64,000 nucleotides of DNA from assembly GCA_023525715.1 (NCBI GenBank), contig CM042011.1, positions 59,799,354-59,863,353 on the forward strand, written 5' to 3'. The stretch comes from Cichorium intybus. Taxonomy: Eukaryota > Streptophyta > Magnoliopsida > Asterales > Asteraceae. The notes under the pieces were generated by a model that saw only the letters and a list, made by a program, of their open reading frames with translations, was not told where the DNA came from and ran no database searches. Below are positions 11,534 through 28,327 of this stretch, piece by piece (positions within the stretch are counted from its first letter, which is position 1; every line of letters begins with the position of its first letter). A program made the position numbers and the translations under genes.

Positions 11534-12612
11534 TTATTTGGTTTGGACCATACTCAATTCTTAAGCCAATTCACATTCTATGTATGCATGAAGCACTACT
11601 TTTCTTTTGTCCGTATTCACACACCAATGCCATGCCATAATGCGCATATCCATTTAGCAACTTTAATTAACATAATACTTCCACATTGTCATTAATTCAT
11701 TCATTTGATAAGTCAATTATAACACATTTCAAAGATACTTTAGTAATCAAAATGTATTTCATGCCACATATCCCATAGAAAATTCCTTATGTAACTCACC
11801 TACATTACTTAGAGGTCTACAACTAATATTCTCAACACCATTGTCCTTCTCTTGAATATTGGCCTATTGTGCACCTCTGTACATGCATCATCAAAGGTCA
11901 ATACATACATTTATACACCAATTAGGACGTGAATATAAGTGTTTGTGGATCACTTCCATCCTTCCAATTGATTCAACAACAATGGTTATGAACCCTTAAG
12001 CCTACTTGAGACTATCAATCTCTACCAAAAGTATGCATTCGGGGGCCCCTGAGACAGCTACAGGTCGTGTAGCTCAAGCTACACATCGTGTAGTTCATGC
12101 TAAACGTCATGCAGCATGAAATTCCAAGCTCCAAGCCCCCCAAAACTCTATATAACTTCAAGTCTTACTCCATATATCATCTTCCTACGTTCATAAACCC
12201 CTCTAACTTTCATTAACAACAATTTTACACTACTAACATCCAAATCAAACCATTTGAAAAACTCCAACTTAGATTAACTTTCAAGAAGCAACCATATATC
12301 TTGGTTTTCAACACGTAATACATTAATCTCATACTTTTATTGGTTTACAACATATTATTCAAGTCTACAAGCATAATTTTCGTGAGAAGTTGAGAGCTTA
12401 CCATAATTCTTAAGACCTCCTTATACTTCTTAGACTTGTACAATACTTCTACTTTGAGTTATCTCCATTTTTCTCTTTCTCACTCTTTAAAGAATTTATG
12501 TAGTTGCTAAGTGTTGTTTTGTTGGTGTTATGTCCTTTAAATACCATTTTTCTCATGAGTCATCATCTAACACTTAGACATGTTATAAAGTTGACACTTG
12601 TCCATTGTCATA

Positions 12613-13199
12613 GAATTCCCTAATGATGATTAGGAATTCCACTTATGAATTCCCCAATGATGATAAGGTATTCCCCTTGTGAATTCTCCAATGATGATAA
12701 GGAATTCCTCTTATGAATTCCCCAATGATGATCAGGAATTCCCCTAATGAATTCTCCAATGATGTTCAAGAATCCCCCTTATGAATTCCCCAATGATATT
12801 TAGTAATTCTCCTTATGAATTCCCCAATGATGATAAGGATTTTCTCTCAGCAAGTTCCCCAAAACTACCAGGAACTCCTCTAATAAATTCCCCAATGATG
12901 ATGAGGAATTCTCCTTAAGAATTCCTCAATAACGGTCAGGAAATCCCCTTATGAATTCCCCAATGATGAACAGGAATTTCCTTTATTAAGCTCCCCTAAT
13001 GAATTCCCCAATGATGATCAGGAATTTCCTTTTATGAATTCCCCAATGATGATTAGGAATTCCTCTTATGAATTATCCAATAATGAACAGGAATCCCCCT
13101 TAGCAAGTTCCCCATAACCACAAGGAATTCTCCTATATTCCCCATAACCACCAAGAATTCCCATATCAATATAAGGAATTCCCCGATGAGTTCCCCGAT
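12613..13199. repeat. 34-bp minisatellite, about 17 degenerate copies
   Basis: The consensus unit is GAATTCCCCAATGATGATCA followed by GGAATTCCTCTTAT (34 bp). Copies differ by substitutions and a few have variant cores (AGCAAGTTCCCCAAAACTAC). Each unit contains GAATTCC and GGAATTC as an inverted pair. Copies are contiguous, which excludes a spacer-bearing array. Confidence 0.92.
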
Positions 13200-13460
13200 C
13201 GCGTAGTCGTGACTGATCGAGTCGCTACTGTCCCTCGTCGCGCCACGACGATTGTATTGTATACTAAGTTTAAAATTCAAGTTTATGTTTCTACTTATGC
13301 CCGATTTTTAGTAACAAATTTTCAACACACACACATACAAAAGTCGTGACGTTAGCATCAAATTTAAAGGATACATACATCCATAGACCAAACATTTATT
13401 ATCATGGATTCGTAGAATTCCAATTACATGTCATTCAAGATTAACTTTACAATAATTTGG

Positions 13461-13461
<1 letters not shown>

Positions 13462-13537
<76 letters not shown>
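13462..13537. repeat. (TA)n microsatellite
   Basis: About 76 bp of uninterrupted TA dinucleotide. Confidence 0.97.
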
Positions 13538-13541
<4 letters not shown>

Positions 13542-13913
13542 GGTATAAGCAGCTTCCGCCGAAAAAAACTCTTATGTCCAGAAAATGCTATATGGGTCAA
13601 TGGATTCTAGCTATTTATAGATAGACCTGAATCAACGGATAGTTAAATTGTAAAGTTGGCCTATCTATATGTATGTGGCTATCATTGGTGCGAAATTCCT
13701 CATCGAGATGATTGGACAACCTATAGACCAGATCGCACCATCGAAGTGATTAAAAGCCTCTTTGGAGCGAATTCCTTTGAAGTAGTTAGTGCTCTAATTG
13801 AGTGAGCCGTGGATCATGGTTCACTTGAGAATTTGAAAAAAATAAAGATCTTGAAAAAAATTTGGGCAACATATATTTTCTTGACGCTCCAACACTGCCG
13901 CGACAAGAGCTAA

Positions 13914-15714
<1,801 letters not shown>

Positions 15715-15719
<5 letters not shown>

Positions 15720-15911
15720 GATTAGGTGTCGAAGCCATGACGTTATATTTATATTTATCTTGTTAATTGAAGCAAAGTCCATTTGGGTTGCCCTCATAAC
15801 TGGAGGTTAGGATAGAGTTCAGTAGAGTAAAAGGTTGATTTATTAATTGTTTAATAAATCAATAGAATTAATTAAATGGTTTATTAATATATTTAAGTGT
15901 TAATATATTGG
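15715..15911 (+). repeat. partial 5' LTR of copia-like element
   Basis: The first ~197 bp of the LTR are alignable with 20513-20709, with about six mismatches. Similarity stops abruptly at TTAATATATT, after which GGTGGAGCGTGTGTGG begins. The remainder of the LTR and the primer-binding site are missing. Confidence 0.9.
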
Positions 15912-16351
15912 TGGAGCGTGTGTGGTTTACCGGCACGCCAACTGGGGTCCGCAAAGAGTCGCAATGGGTTTCTCGATTTTGTCATTATTAACGGAGCGTG
16001 TGTGGTTAACCGGCACGTAAATTAGAGATGACAATTGACTTTGAGAGTACCAGGCGAATTTGCATGGTTATTCACACCCGATTTCTGATCCTCGGCATCC
16101 CAGTCACAAACAGTGGGGGCACATCCGAGACTAAACATGCGATTGAGTAGTTCAATGTGTCTCAACAGATCTACGAGTTTCATAAGATTAAATTGATAAG
16201 TGTATTATCTACCTTAATGACCATTATGCTGTGATTACGGCATCCCTCTTCACATCATAGTTGGGGTATTTTGGGTTCTAGCCTTAATAAATAATAAATT
16301 GGGTAATTATTTAAAAGGATAATTTATACTAATAAATTTTGTTTATTGTAG

Positions 16352-17215
16352 ATGTCTGAATCAAATGTCTATTCTCTTCCCTCTCCTTCTTCACCCATTT
16401 CTGAGAGCATCAGAAAGCACCTGCTAGATATGGAAAGGCTGACTGGCCTAAACTATATGGTATGGATTCATAGATAGATAATAGTTCTCTGTTTTGCTGG
16501 CAAGCCATATCTGACTGAGTGTCCGCTCCCCAAAGCATGACATCACACAGTAGCTTGTGATGAGCATGACTCCTTGATTGTTAAGTCAAGGAAAGTTCGT
16601 TGCCTAATACTATTGATCATTAACCCCGAGTTCCGTAGAAATTTAGAATTCCTGGGGTCAGATAAGTTAACACAGCTAGTTGTGGATAAATTCCATGAAC
16701 TGGCTAAGAAAGGACGAGCTAAGATCTTCAAAGAGTTTGAAGTGTGCAGGAAGTAGCACCAGTTCACATGTTCTCAAGACTGAGAGACACATAGGTGAAC
16801 TGTATAAATTTGGTTCCCTTTTGACCGGGAGTTAAAGCATTAGCTCGACTCGCTGATCCGTTCATCCTGATGTACAGGAAGGGAAACCAGATAAAACAAT
16901 CGTGGATATGCATTCAATGTTGACTCTGTATGAGTCGTTCATAGAGAAGCATAGTTCCATTGGTTCAGCTGCTTCGAGATTGAGTCCAGTAATAGGACAC
17001 ATCAAGAAATGATCCAGATCGTCTGGATCGGTTCCTCGATGTTTCAAACTGGGAATCCACAGGGTGGGACACAGTCACGGAAAGATTGAAAGATGCTCCG
17101 AAGCCGAACAGTTTGGCAACTCAGGAATATCTTAAAACTCAGAACCCCTGATCCTTAATTCCTTGATACAGGATGTGTTTCTCACATTTGCTCTGTATGC
17201 ATGGACTCTGTAGAA
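16352..17215 (+). pseudogene. copia gag and protease relic
   Basis: The ATG at 16352 follows TTTATTGTAG, an acceptor-like AG. Translation gives MSESNVYSLPSPSSP then ISESIRKHLLDMERLTGLNY, typical of copia gag N-termini, with stops soon after. A second segment (16574-16756) includes NPEFRRNLEFLGSDKL and VVDKFHELAKKGRAK. Near 17159 the protease motif FLDTGCVSHICS (the Asp-Thr-Gly triad is present) marks the start of pol. Many stops and frameshifts intervene. No zinc knuckle, integrase core or RT motif could be recognised. Confidence 0.72.
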
Positions 17216-17459
17216 TGAGGGATGTTGTTGCATAGGAGCACATTCAGATTGGATCTGAAGCTCATGCAGTTTTAAAGTTTAGTTAGATGTTGAAATCATG
17301 TTATTAGCCTATTAGATGCATATGACATTGTCTGTCATATAATACATTGTTCAAGGATTTTGTTTTAATAAAATTGTCAATTTTCTTTTAACACATGTTG
17401 TTTGAAATATCCTTGAAATGTTGTATGATTGTGTTGAATGCATGATTAGTAATAACTTG

Positions 17460-17790
17460 AATATTGATACATCCAAAGTGTTTGGATTTAGGAATTGTGT
17501 CCCTTATGATTGTTAAGATAAATGTTGTAAGAATCAATTCAACCAAAGGTCCAGTTGGACAGGACTTTGGAATCATTTGACTTAGAGTCTCATGATGAAT
17601 TGAGTTCTTAATGTGTCAAGAAATGAATCATCCAAAGATCCAGTTGGACAGGACTTTGGAATCATTTGACTTAGAGCAAATGATGATTAAGTTCTTTATA
17701 AAGCACATGTGGCAAGAAATGAATCACCCAAATATCCAAAGGATAGGATTTTGGAATCAGTTGACTTAGAGTCAACTGAAGATTGCAAGT
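17460..17790. repeat. about 90-bp tandem repeat, 3-4 copies
   Basis: The core CCAGTTGGACAGGACTTTGG followed by AATCATTTGACTTAGAG starts at 17551 and 17640. A diverged copy (ATCCAAAGGATAGGATTTTGG) follows at about 17731 and a weaker one near 17468. The period is about 89-94 bp. Confidence 0.8.
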
Positions 17791-19572
17791 CTTGAACAGA
17801 ATTAACAAAGTCATAAGTTTACATAGAGATGTAAAAGAGATTAAGATTAGAAGCAACAAACACATCAGTTGCTGTGTATTGCTCGAATCTTCAAATAGAA
17901 CACAATTGTTTGTACTTCATAATATTTGTCATTCGGTATGAAGAATATGGCTTCGCTTATCAGAATAAGCGATTGGATTGAAACCTTGAATAGTTCAAAG
18001 TCTTCAAAGGAAGTACAAGATCCATAGAACCTGAGTGACAACATAAACTGGGAAAATGTTTCACAGTCATTCTCTTCCAAGCACATTAATAGTTATAATG
18101 TGTCTTAGGGAAGATAATGGAGCATTGGTCGAAACAGTTCGATCCTCGATGTATGAGATACATTGCCAATTAGTTTCCCGTAAATTAAACACTAAACCCG
18201 TCATACCATATAAACCATGTTCCAACCGCATCCTAGACTAAGTAGGTTTTATAGACACTGTCTGAAATGTAAAGCTGGGATTGTCCCACTTGTACATTGG
18301 AAGTCCAGGGTCTTGTAGTGTTCGTCCGAACCTCATGACTAGCCTGAACCTGATCAGAAATGTCATTTCACTGGCTATCCCGCTGTACCCAGAAAAGAAA
18401 GAGCTCTTTTAGAAAGAACTCATGTTCTAAGGAAACAGTGGGAGTTGGGACAGTCCTGAATGAGTTCAGGATTAGCCAAGTGAAAGAAGCTTTAGTCACC
18501 ACTAGGCTTAGAGCAGAAATCAGATTTCTTTTTTAATAATAACATAATCTTCTCTTGACCAGTAGTATTAATCACCGTCATAAGTAGTTATGATCGGGGT
18601 GACATACCGAATAGTGGTAAAACACTATAGTTGGTATGGATTTACAATCTGACTACTTGGAAGCATTGGTGAGCCCGGTTGCTGCCAATTAAGAGAACCT
18701 TAGGACGAGATACAGTCTATGTGGTATTTTGATTGATTTTACAACCGGTCTAAAAACCAGTGGGAGTAATTGAATCATCAAAAGAAATCAACATGGACAG
18801 AAACATACCCTCGGAACATCTGGTTGAGTGAGACGATACTTAGAGTCAAGTAATTGGCTCCGAGAGAAGCACTCTCAATAGAAGATGAAATCCGAAAGGA
18901 TACTGCATAATGTAAGTCGTTAGTGGAGCGCGTGTGGATCACCGACACACTAATGGGGACTCACAAAGAGTATGCCAGTATAAAGGTACGCAGGCCCGGG
19001 ATTATGCCATGGGCATCTCGCAAGAAAGAATATTCAGATTCTCAAAATATGCCAAAGGATTGGATTTTGAGAAGGGGCTGAAAGATTTCCATTAAGATGT
19101 CAGAAAGGTTTGGATTCTCAAAATGTGCCAAAAGTTTTGGATTTTGTGAATAGTCCATGACCGTGTCAAAGCCAGTGGGAGTGTCGCTGTTATCTACTAT
19201 CACTATATGTGTGTTACATACTGTTTCTAGGAAACGTCTCTTTCCATTACAAAGTGTAATGACTTGGTGTTAAGAGACGGATCACTATGAAAGACTTAAT
19301 AGAAATACAACATACTCAGGTGGTTGTAAACGTCTATGAGATAGATCGAAACTCTGCCAAGATGATCTTGATAAGATTCAAGATGCATAGTTCAGGAAAG
19401 GAGTTTCATGTCATTACAAAGTGTAATGATTTGGCATATAAAGAAGGTGCAGCATACTCACATAATCCATAGACATCTATCAGATAGATATTGTCATCAC
19501 TATAGACCTGACCATAGTAAGCATGATCTTGATAAGATTCAAGATGCATGGAAAAGAGTATCTGAAAGGAAA

Positions 19573-19708
19573 TGGTTATTGAAAGTCGTGACACAAGGAT
19601 TGCGACTAATCCTATGATTCCAAAAGAGTTTAGAATAGGACTAGATCGAATCCAACAAGTTCCTTGGTTATTGAAAGTCGTGACACAAGGATTGCGACTA
19701 ATCCTATG
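19573..19708 (+). repeat. 44-bp direct repeat, two copies
   Basis: TGGTTATTGAAAGTCGTGAC continuing through ACAAGGATTGCGACTAATCC to TATG occurs at 19573-19616 and again at 19665-19708, apparently identical and 92 bp apart. Nearby, CATTACAAAGTGTAATGA occurs at about 19242 and 19413, and TGATCTTGATAAGATTCAAG at 19363 and 19526. Confidence 0.9.
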
Positions 19709-20512
19709 GTTAAAGAGTTTCGTTGGCATTCCGATGGAGCGCGTGTGGGTCACCGGCACATCGTAACACCTCGAAATAGTCTTAGGGTGCAGTCATGTGG
19801 ACTAAAGATCCCGAGAACCATGGAAAGTCACAGTACATAGAATGGAGTTGTTAGTGAGAATGACGGTATGACCAAAATTGAAATATCATCGGAAGGATGT
19901 CCGATTGGATAAAGTGTATAAATGTATGACATTTGAATACATAGAAAGAGTGAAAGGTCAAGTAGACATAGATACATAACATGAATTAAAAAGTTTAAAA
20001 GGAATCTAGAAACCGATAATAGTTTTATGTAAAAATCGGACTTGGTGATTACCTCGTGGAGACTTGGTAATTAGGCAAGAGTAGCTACCAATCAGATTTT
20101 AAGTTTCGTTTTTGCATGTTTCACTTCCCGAATAATTTGATTATTCAAAGGTCCACAGTCGCTCATACTTTTCGGGAGTAAGTATGAACGAAGACTGTTG
20201 TGATTAGGTTTGTAGATTGTCTAAGGAGTTAGACATTGCAGTAAGACTGCTACAACATTCACGAGTACTTAGAAATAGAGATTTGAGTATTGGATAAACC
20301 CGCGCTCAATAGATTGCTTCATGGATTACATCACGAGCAATGTTGAGACGATAATATCGTATGATCTTGAAGCGGAGACATATGAGTTGAAATTTACGAG
20401 TCGGTTGTGCATTGATAATACGTAAATGCATCGGTAGCAGTTTCTTGGAAGCTGCAGGTTGTTTATTAATCAGAAGATAAATTAAAGTCATAGACTTATC
20501 CAAGTGAGAGAC

Positions 20513-23648
<3,136 letters not shown>

Positions 23649-23755
23649 TTCTTGCAAATTCAACCAAGAAGTTAATATACCTCCATATTAACTTCAAACA
23701 CTAATATTTCATGAGAGTTATATTGACTGATGATGTAGATATACATTTCTAGATA

Positions 23756-26700
23756 TTTAGTGTAACATCCGTGTTTTGGGCTTAAACCTACAAAATAAAA
23801 CTTATTTTGTAAATAAAGAAAAAAACAAATGAATAAATAAATCTAACATTTTGCTATATTTTTATATTGTGAATAAATAAGCCAAATATAGTTTAAAATA
23901 TATTTATAACCAAATGTGAGAAATTTTGTCATAAGGACTAAAAGTGTTGATTTGGCCAAACTTACCCTAGGTAGATTTGACTAGTCATAAATTTGGAAAA
24001 TTAGAAGATATTATGAAGGAATTGATGTGGAGTTTAAATTAGGTCAAATAATACCTTGAAATAATATTAAGGACCTAAATTGTAAATAAATTAGTGAAAG
24101 GGGCCGGTTTGGCTAATTTGGTAATCTAGGGGTTAGTGTTGACCTAGACAATGACTCAAGTGAAATAAATAATTATATTTGGGGGCATAAGTATCAATAT
24201 TGAGACTACTTATGAGAATAATGGACTTTTGGATGTTGGGTGAAGAAAGATCAAACTATAGGGACTATTATTGCCAATTTTAAAAGATACCAATATTTTA
24301 GTGAGGGGTTTCCCCATTTCAGCCAAATCATTATTTTAGAGAGATAAGGAGAGGAGAATGGTGATTTCTTGGGTTCTTGAGAGATTTGAGCTTGGTTTGG
24401 ATGATTTTTGCAAGCCCTTGAAGTTTCCTAGCAATCTAAGGTATAAACCCTTCCTCTTCTATCTTGTAAACCCGTTTTTGGGTGGGGTTTGATGTCAAGT
24501 CCGAAAATAGTAGTTTGGGGGAGGAAATCCTAGGATCCCAAGTGTTAGTTTATGATTCTAGTTCATGTTTTAATCAACATCCAATCCATGGATGCTCTAG
24601 ATCCAATTACTTGATTGATTTGGGTGTTATAACCCCTAGAATTTGCGGATTTGATGATTAGTTGAGGAATCTAGAAATTGATGGATGAATATGGTCGTTT
24701 TGGATGATGGGATTCATTTCTAATGATTCCCTAAGGATTTCAACCCTTGATGTGAAATCTTAAACCTTGAACCACTAGAATATGGTGGAGTAAGGATCAT
24801 TTCCTAATAATTCCATGGAATGGAAGAAGGAATCTCCACTTGTAATCATCAATTGATGGATTGGAATTGGGTATTCCATGGGTTTAACCATTTGGACCAA
24901 TGATTGGAATTGGAGATTCCATGAGGTTATCCTCTTTATAGTTATGTGGGAATGACTCCCTTAAAGGATGACCTTGGTTAAGAACTTAATTGGGACTTTG
25001 TGGTGTTAAGTGTAATGATTGACTTGGAACTTAGTTCATTAACCACTTCTTAAGAGATAAGAACTTGAATTGTGATTTCCATTGGTTTATGTCATGAACA
25101 CTTGGATTGGGAGTTGTACTTGGAAATGAGTTCTTAGATGTGTATTTTCATGTATATATTGTATTAGGTTGAATTGGAACTTTAATTGGGTAAAAAAGGA
25201 GTGAAAAGGACCAAAATTGGAGCTTCAACGTGCAAAACACGACCCATATTGCAAAACACGACCCGTGCCAGTGGGTCTATGCAAGCTGCTAGGTCTAACA
25301 CAACTCGTGTCAGGGAGCACGACCCGTGTCAGTGGGTTGTCCAGATTTTCATCATTTTGGAGTTTTGAGCTTTATGGTTTGGGCCTTGGGTCCTTGTTTT
25401 AATGCCAAACTTTGGGGATATTTTAACTAAGATTTTCCTTATAGTAGAAAGCCAAGGACTTCAATTTGGGATGGTGGATGATAGTTCCTTCTTAGTTCTA
25501 AAGAAGTAATTATAGTGCGACTTTTAGATGAATCGAGTATGACACCTTCCATTCTTGTCTTGTTAGAAGGAGGTGTATTATAACGACTTGGAGGTGAGAC
25601 TAAGGACTTGAGTTATCACTCAAGTAGGAGGATTTTGATGGAAGAGTTGATGTCTAGAAGCGCCTTCAAATGCATCAACCTTGTGTAGAGTTAGTGTTGA
25701 CTCGTCAGTTGACCTTGGGTGAGTTTACCGGGAGTACACATCCCTACTATTATCTTTTGTGTGTGTTATCAACTATTTTCATACATGCTTTTATGTGCTA
25801 ATTGTTATACAAGTACTATGTGTGCATTGAATGAAATGATTCCTTTTAAAGATGTTTTCAAATAATGACTATGATGTTGTTTTTGAAAGACGTTTTGAGC
25901 ATCCTATTGTGCATTGCATTTCATATAGGATGGGATTGACCGTGTGAGCCCTTGTGAACGAGTTTTGCCCTTTTCTCAATTAAAGAGAGTGAGGACATGT
26001 TATGAGTTTTTTCCTTCTCTAAAATAAAAAAGGATGAGGAGATGTTGTTCCTAACAATAGGGAACCGCATGAGGGAGTTGTTAACCCTCATGGGGCTAGT
26101 GTGATGGCCACTAGTCCTAGTTTTGCATATACGGGGATCAAGTGACATGCTTTGTATGTGTCATTTGTGAACTTAGGTAGGCGCCATTGTGGTGAGTTGG
26201 ACTTTCATGAGATGGACATGGGTTGGGATAGTTGCATCATGCATTGCATTGCATTTCGTAACTATCCATTTTGAGTAAATCTTTATGATGTTCTAAACAA
26301 CTTTTAATGTGTGTATCAAAATTATTTTTGGAGGTTTGTCCCGAGTGTGGTAGTTTACTACCCACTCTGAATGGGTCAACCTCGGGTAAGCTCACTAGGT
26401 ATTTCAATTGCCTAACTTATTTTGATGTATACTCAGGTTGAGGAGTTTAGATGACTTTAGAAGAGCTGGATGTTTAGAAGGCCACGTATTGTGTGGTTTC
26501 ATTTAAGTTGTGTGATGGTAGTTGAATTGTAACAACCTCGCTACTTTATAAACTAAAATGTTTTATCTAAAGTGGGACCAAAAGATGTTTCTGTAACTTA
26601 AACCCGAAACTATTTCTCAAATTAATCTCATGTGTTTTAAAACGGTTTTGAACGAAAAATGACTTGTTTGAAGATGTTGAAATTAAAGTTTTCACTTAAG

Positions 26701-26782
26701 GATGATTTTTGAATGATGATGATAAACCATGGGTTAAAATGAAGTTTTAATGAAAAGCCTTAAGCGAGACTGTTTCATTTAG
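23756..26782 (+). mobile_element. solo LTR (about 3.0 kb) with TTTAG target duplication
   Basis: The repeat runs from TGTAACATCC (23761) to GCGAGACTGTTTCA (26777) and is flanked on both sides by TTTAG (23756-23760 and 26778-26782). No internal retroelement sequence is present, so this is a solo LTR left by recombination between two LTRs. It has the tract CCTCGGGTAAGCTCACTAGG near 26370 and a cluster of near-palindromic ACACGACCCGTGT words at 25235-25337. A related LTR lies in the opposite orientation at 45067-47326. It is noncoding; short frames inside are spurious. Confidence 0.88.
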
Positions 26783-27337
26783 ATATAGTAGTAGATGTTT
26801 AGGAAATATGTTGGGAAACTTATGTTAAATATAGATTTATTTTGACAACTCAATTCATGTGTTTCTTTTAATATGAATAAAAGTAGTATATGATTTAGTG
26901 CAAACAATAACCTGACTAATAAATAAATTTGTGAGGGTTCATTTATTAATCTAAATCAAACGTAGGGAAATACTTTTGACTTTGTAAACTACTGGAAGGA
27001 TTACCCTACTTAAGGCTCTTGACTATGATATATTTGCTAGTAAGGGAGATGGACGTTTAAAGAGAGTACGCCCCTCCTTTTGACATCAACGCATTAGTTT
27101 TCATGGGACCCTCTCCATATCGTGGTCTATGTCCATAGTTTTTAAGGAGTCCGACTTGACATTTTTCCATTGATGCTACCCTAGTTCTTCTGTCCGGAGC
27201 GAACTTCAGGTGGTGGTGATGGTAGCTACCTGCGTATATAACACAAGAGAAAATAGGTCTCAAGAATACTACTAGGATTGCTTCTGGTAAAACTCTTTAA
27301 TGCCTAAGTTAGGATATTGCGTCGACATATTAACAAC
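26783..27337. other. intergenic DNA, no gene seen
   Basis: No recognisable gene or repeat boundary. Confidence 0.5.
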
Positions 27338-28327
27338 GGTTAATGTCATATAAGGGTAATAAACTTTATCTCATGTATACATTTAATCACTTACTTTTTG
27401 TACATATATGACCATTAAACTTTTTTTGCACACATTTAGTCACTTATCTTTCTTCTATACATATTTAGTCATTTATGTTTAATGGTCATATGTGTTGGAA
27501 ATAGTGTCCAATGTCATTAACTGTTGGTGATATTTCTAATAATATTAGGGTCCTTTTGGGTTGCCCTCGCAGCCCAGTAATTAATTTATGTTATGATAAA
27601 TTAATTAGAAACTAATTGGTGATTAATTGGTAAATTAATTTGGAATTAATTTAAAGACACTAATTTCAGGGATTCGATTGTGATTAATTAAATAGTTTAA
27701 TTAATTAGTTCAGTCCATGGGCAATGTGTAAGGAGGCTCATTATGTTTGAAACCCTAGGAGCCCTCCAATATATATAGAGGCATATGGATCAAACTGTAA
27801 GCATCCTTTTGGCCTCCTTGTGTGCCACCACCCCTCCCCCTCTCCATTTCCTCTCCCTTTTGTGATTTCCATAACCCTTTTCAAGGGTTTTTGGATCTTG
27901 TTTTTTGGCCTAGAAGAAGTTCTATCTGTTTGGTTTTCTGGTGTTCTTGGGTGAACCATTAGAGGGATTTTGGTTTGAATCCTTACATCCAAATAAAGGT
28001 ATGAATTCATAATTCATCTCTTAGTTGCTGCAAGTGATATGAACTGTATGATCCTTGGTTATGAACATTATGATCCATGCTTGAATTTTTGAATGAACTT
28101 GTGATATGATTATGTTAAGTATTCCGCTTTGCAAATAGTTTTTATTAATGAAATCCCTTCAATATGCATAAAAAATAAAAATTCAATGGTCATATGTGTA
28201 CAGAATAAAGAAGTTTCATGGTCATATATGTACAAATGAACATAAATGAGTAATTATGTACAAAAAAACATAAGTGACTAAATGTATACACGGAACAAAG
28301 TTTATTACCCTTATAAGACATTAAACC
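27338..28327. mobile_element. long-TIR MITE interrupted by a solo LTR
   Basis: The left arm from about 27338 (TTAATGTCATATAAGGGTAA, then TAAACTTT) and the reverse complement of the right arm ending about 28327 (TTAATGTCTTATAAGGGTAA, then TAAACTTT) match over more than 100 bp with small indels. Repeated internal words are TATGACCATT and GTACATAT. Without the nested LTR the element would be about 320 bp, mostly stem: a foldback or Mutator-like MITE. The superfamily is uncertain. Confidence 0.8.
27493..28161 (+). mobile_element. copia-type solo LTR with ATATG target duplication
   Basis: 669 bp from TGTTGGAAATAGTG to ATCCCTTCA, flanked by ATATG at 27488-27492 and 28162-28166. A TATA-like TATATATAGAGG lies at about 27768-27780. 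The ends (TGTTGG and CCTTCA) resemble the copia LTR at 20513-21280, and both contain CCTTTTGGGTTGCCCTC or a close variant, so the families are related. Confidence 0.9.

Larger units (their letters stand above)
11062..13461. other. repeat-derived noncoding DNA, no gene seen
   Basis: Apart from two minisatellites (listed separately), no gene is visible. The perfect palindrome GTGTAGCTCAAGCTACAC lies at about 12068. The overall character (long, noncoding, palindrome-bearing) resembles an LTR read from the - strand, but no clean ends or target duplication were found. Confidence 0.4.
15913..19760 (+). repeat. dispersed GGAGCG-GTGTGG motif, four copies
   Basis: The motif GGAGCGYGTGTGG then about 4 bases then ACCGRCAC occurs at 15913-15936, 15993-16016, 18925-18948 and 19736-19759. 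The first and third copies stay similar for a further ~20 bp (both reach CAAAGAGT). It occurs only inside this copia-like element, always on the + strand and in noncoding sequence. Confidence 0.8.
17216..20512 (+). other. interior of copia-like element, RT not recognised
   Basis: About 3.3 kb without an intact frame. Faint protein-like pieces around 18240-18480 (FTGYPAVPRKERALLERTHV) might correspond to the integrase-RT linker, but this is weak. The rest contains tandem and dispersed direct repeats. Either the coding part is highly decayed or the element was a non-autonomous derivative. Confidence 0.45.

Noticed and set aside
12613..13199. CRISPR-like regular repeats
   Set aside because: Units are contiguous, without unique spacers, and the DNA is a plant nuclear genome.
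25186..25402. Two overlapping ~60-codon frames with Thr/Arg-rich products
   Set aside because: They lie inside the palindrome cluster of a solo LTR, which is noncoding.
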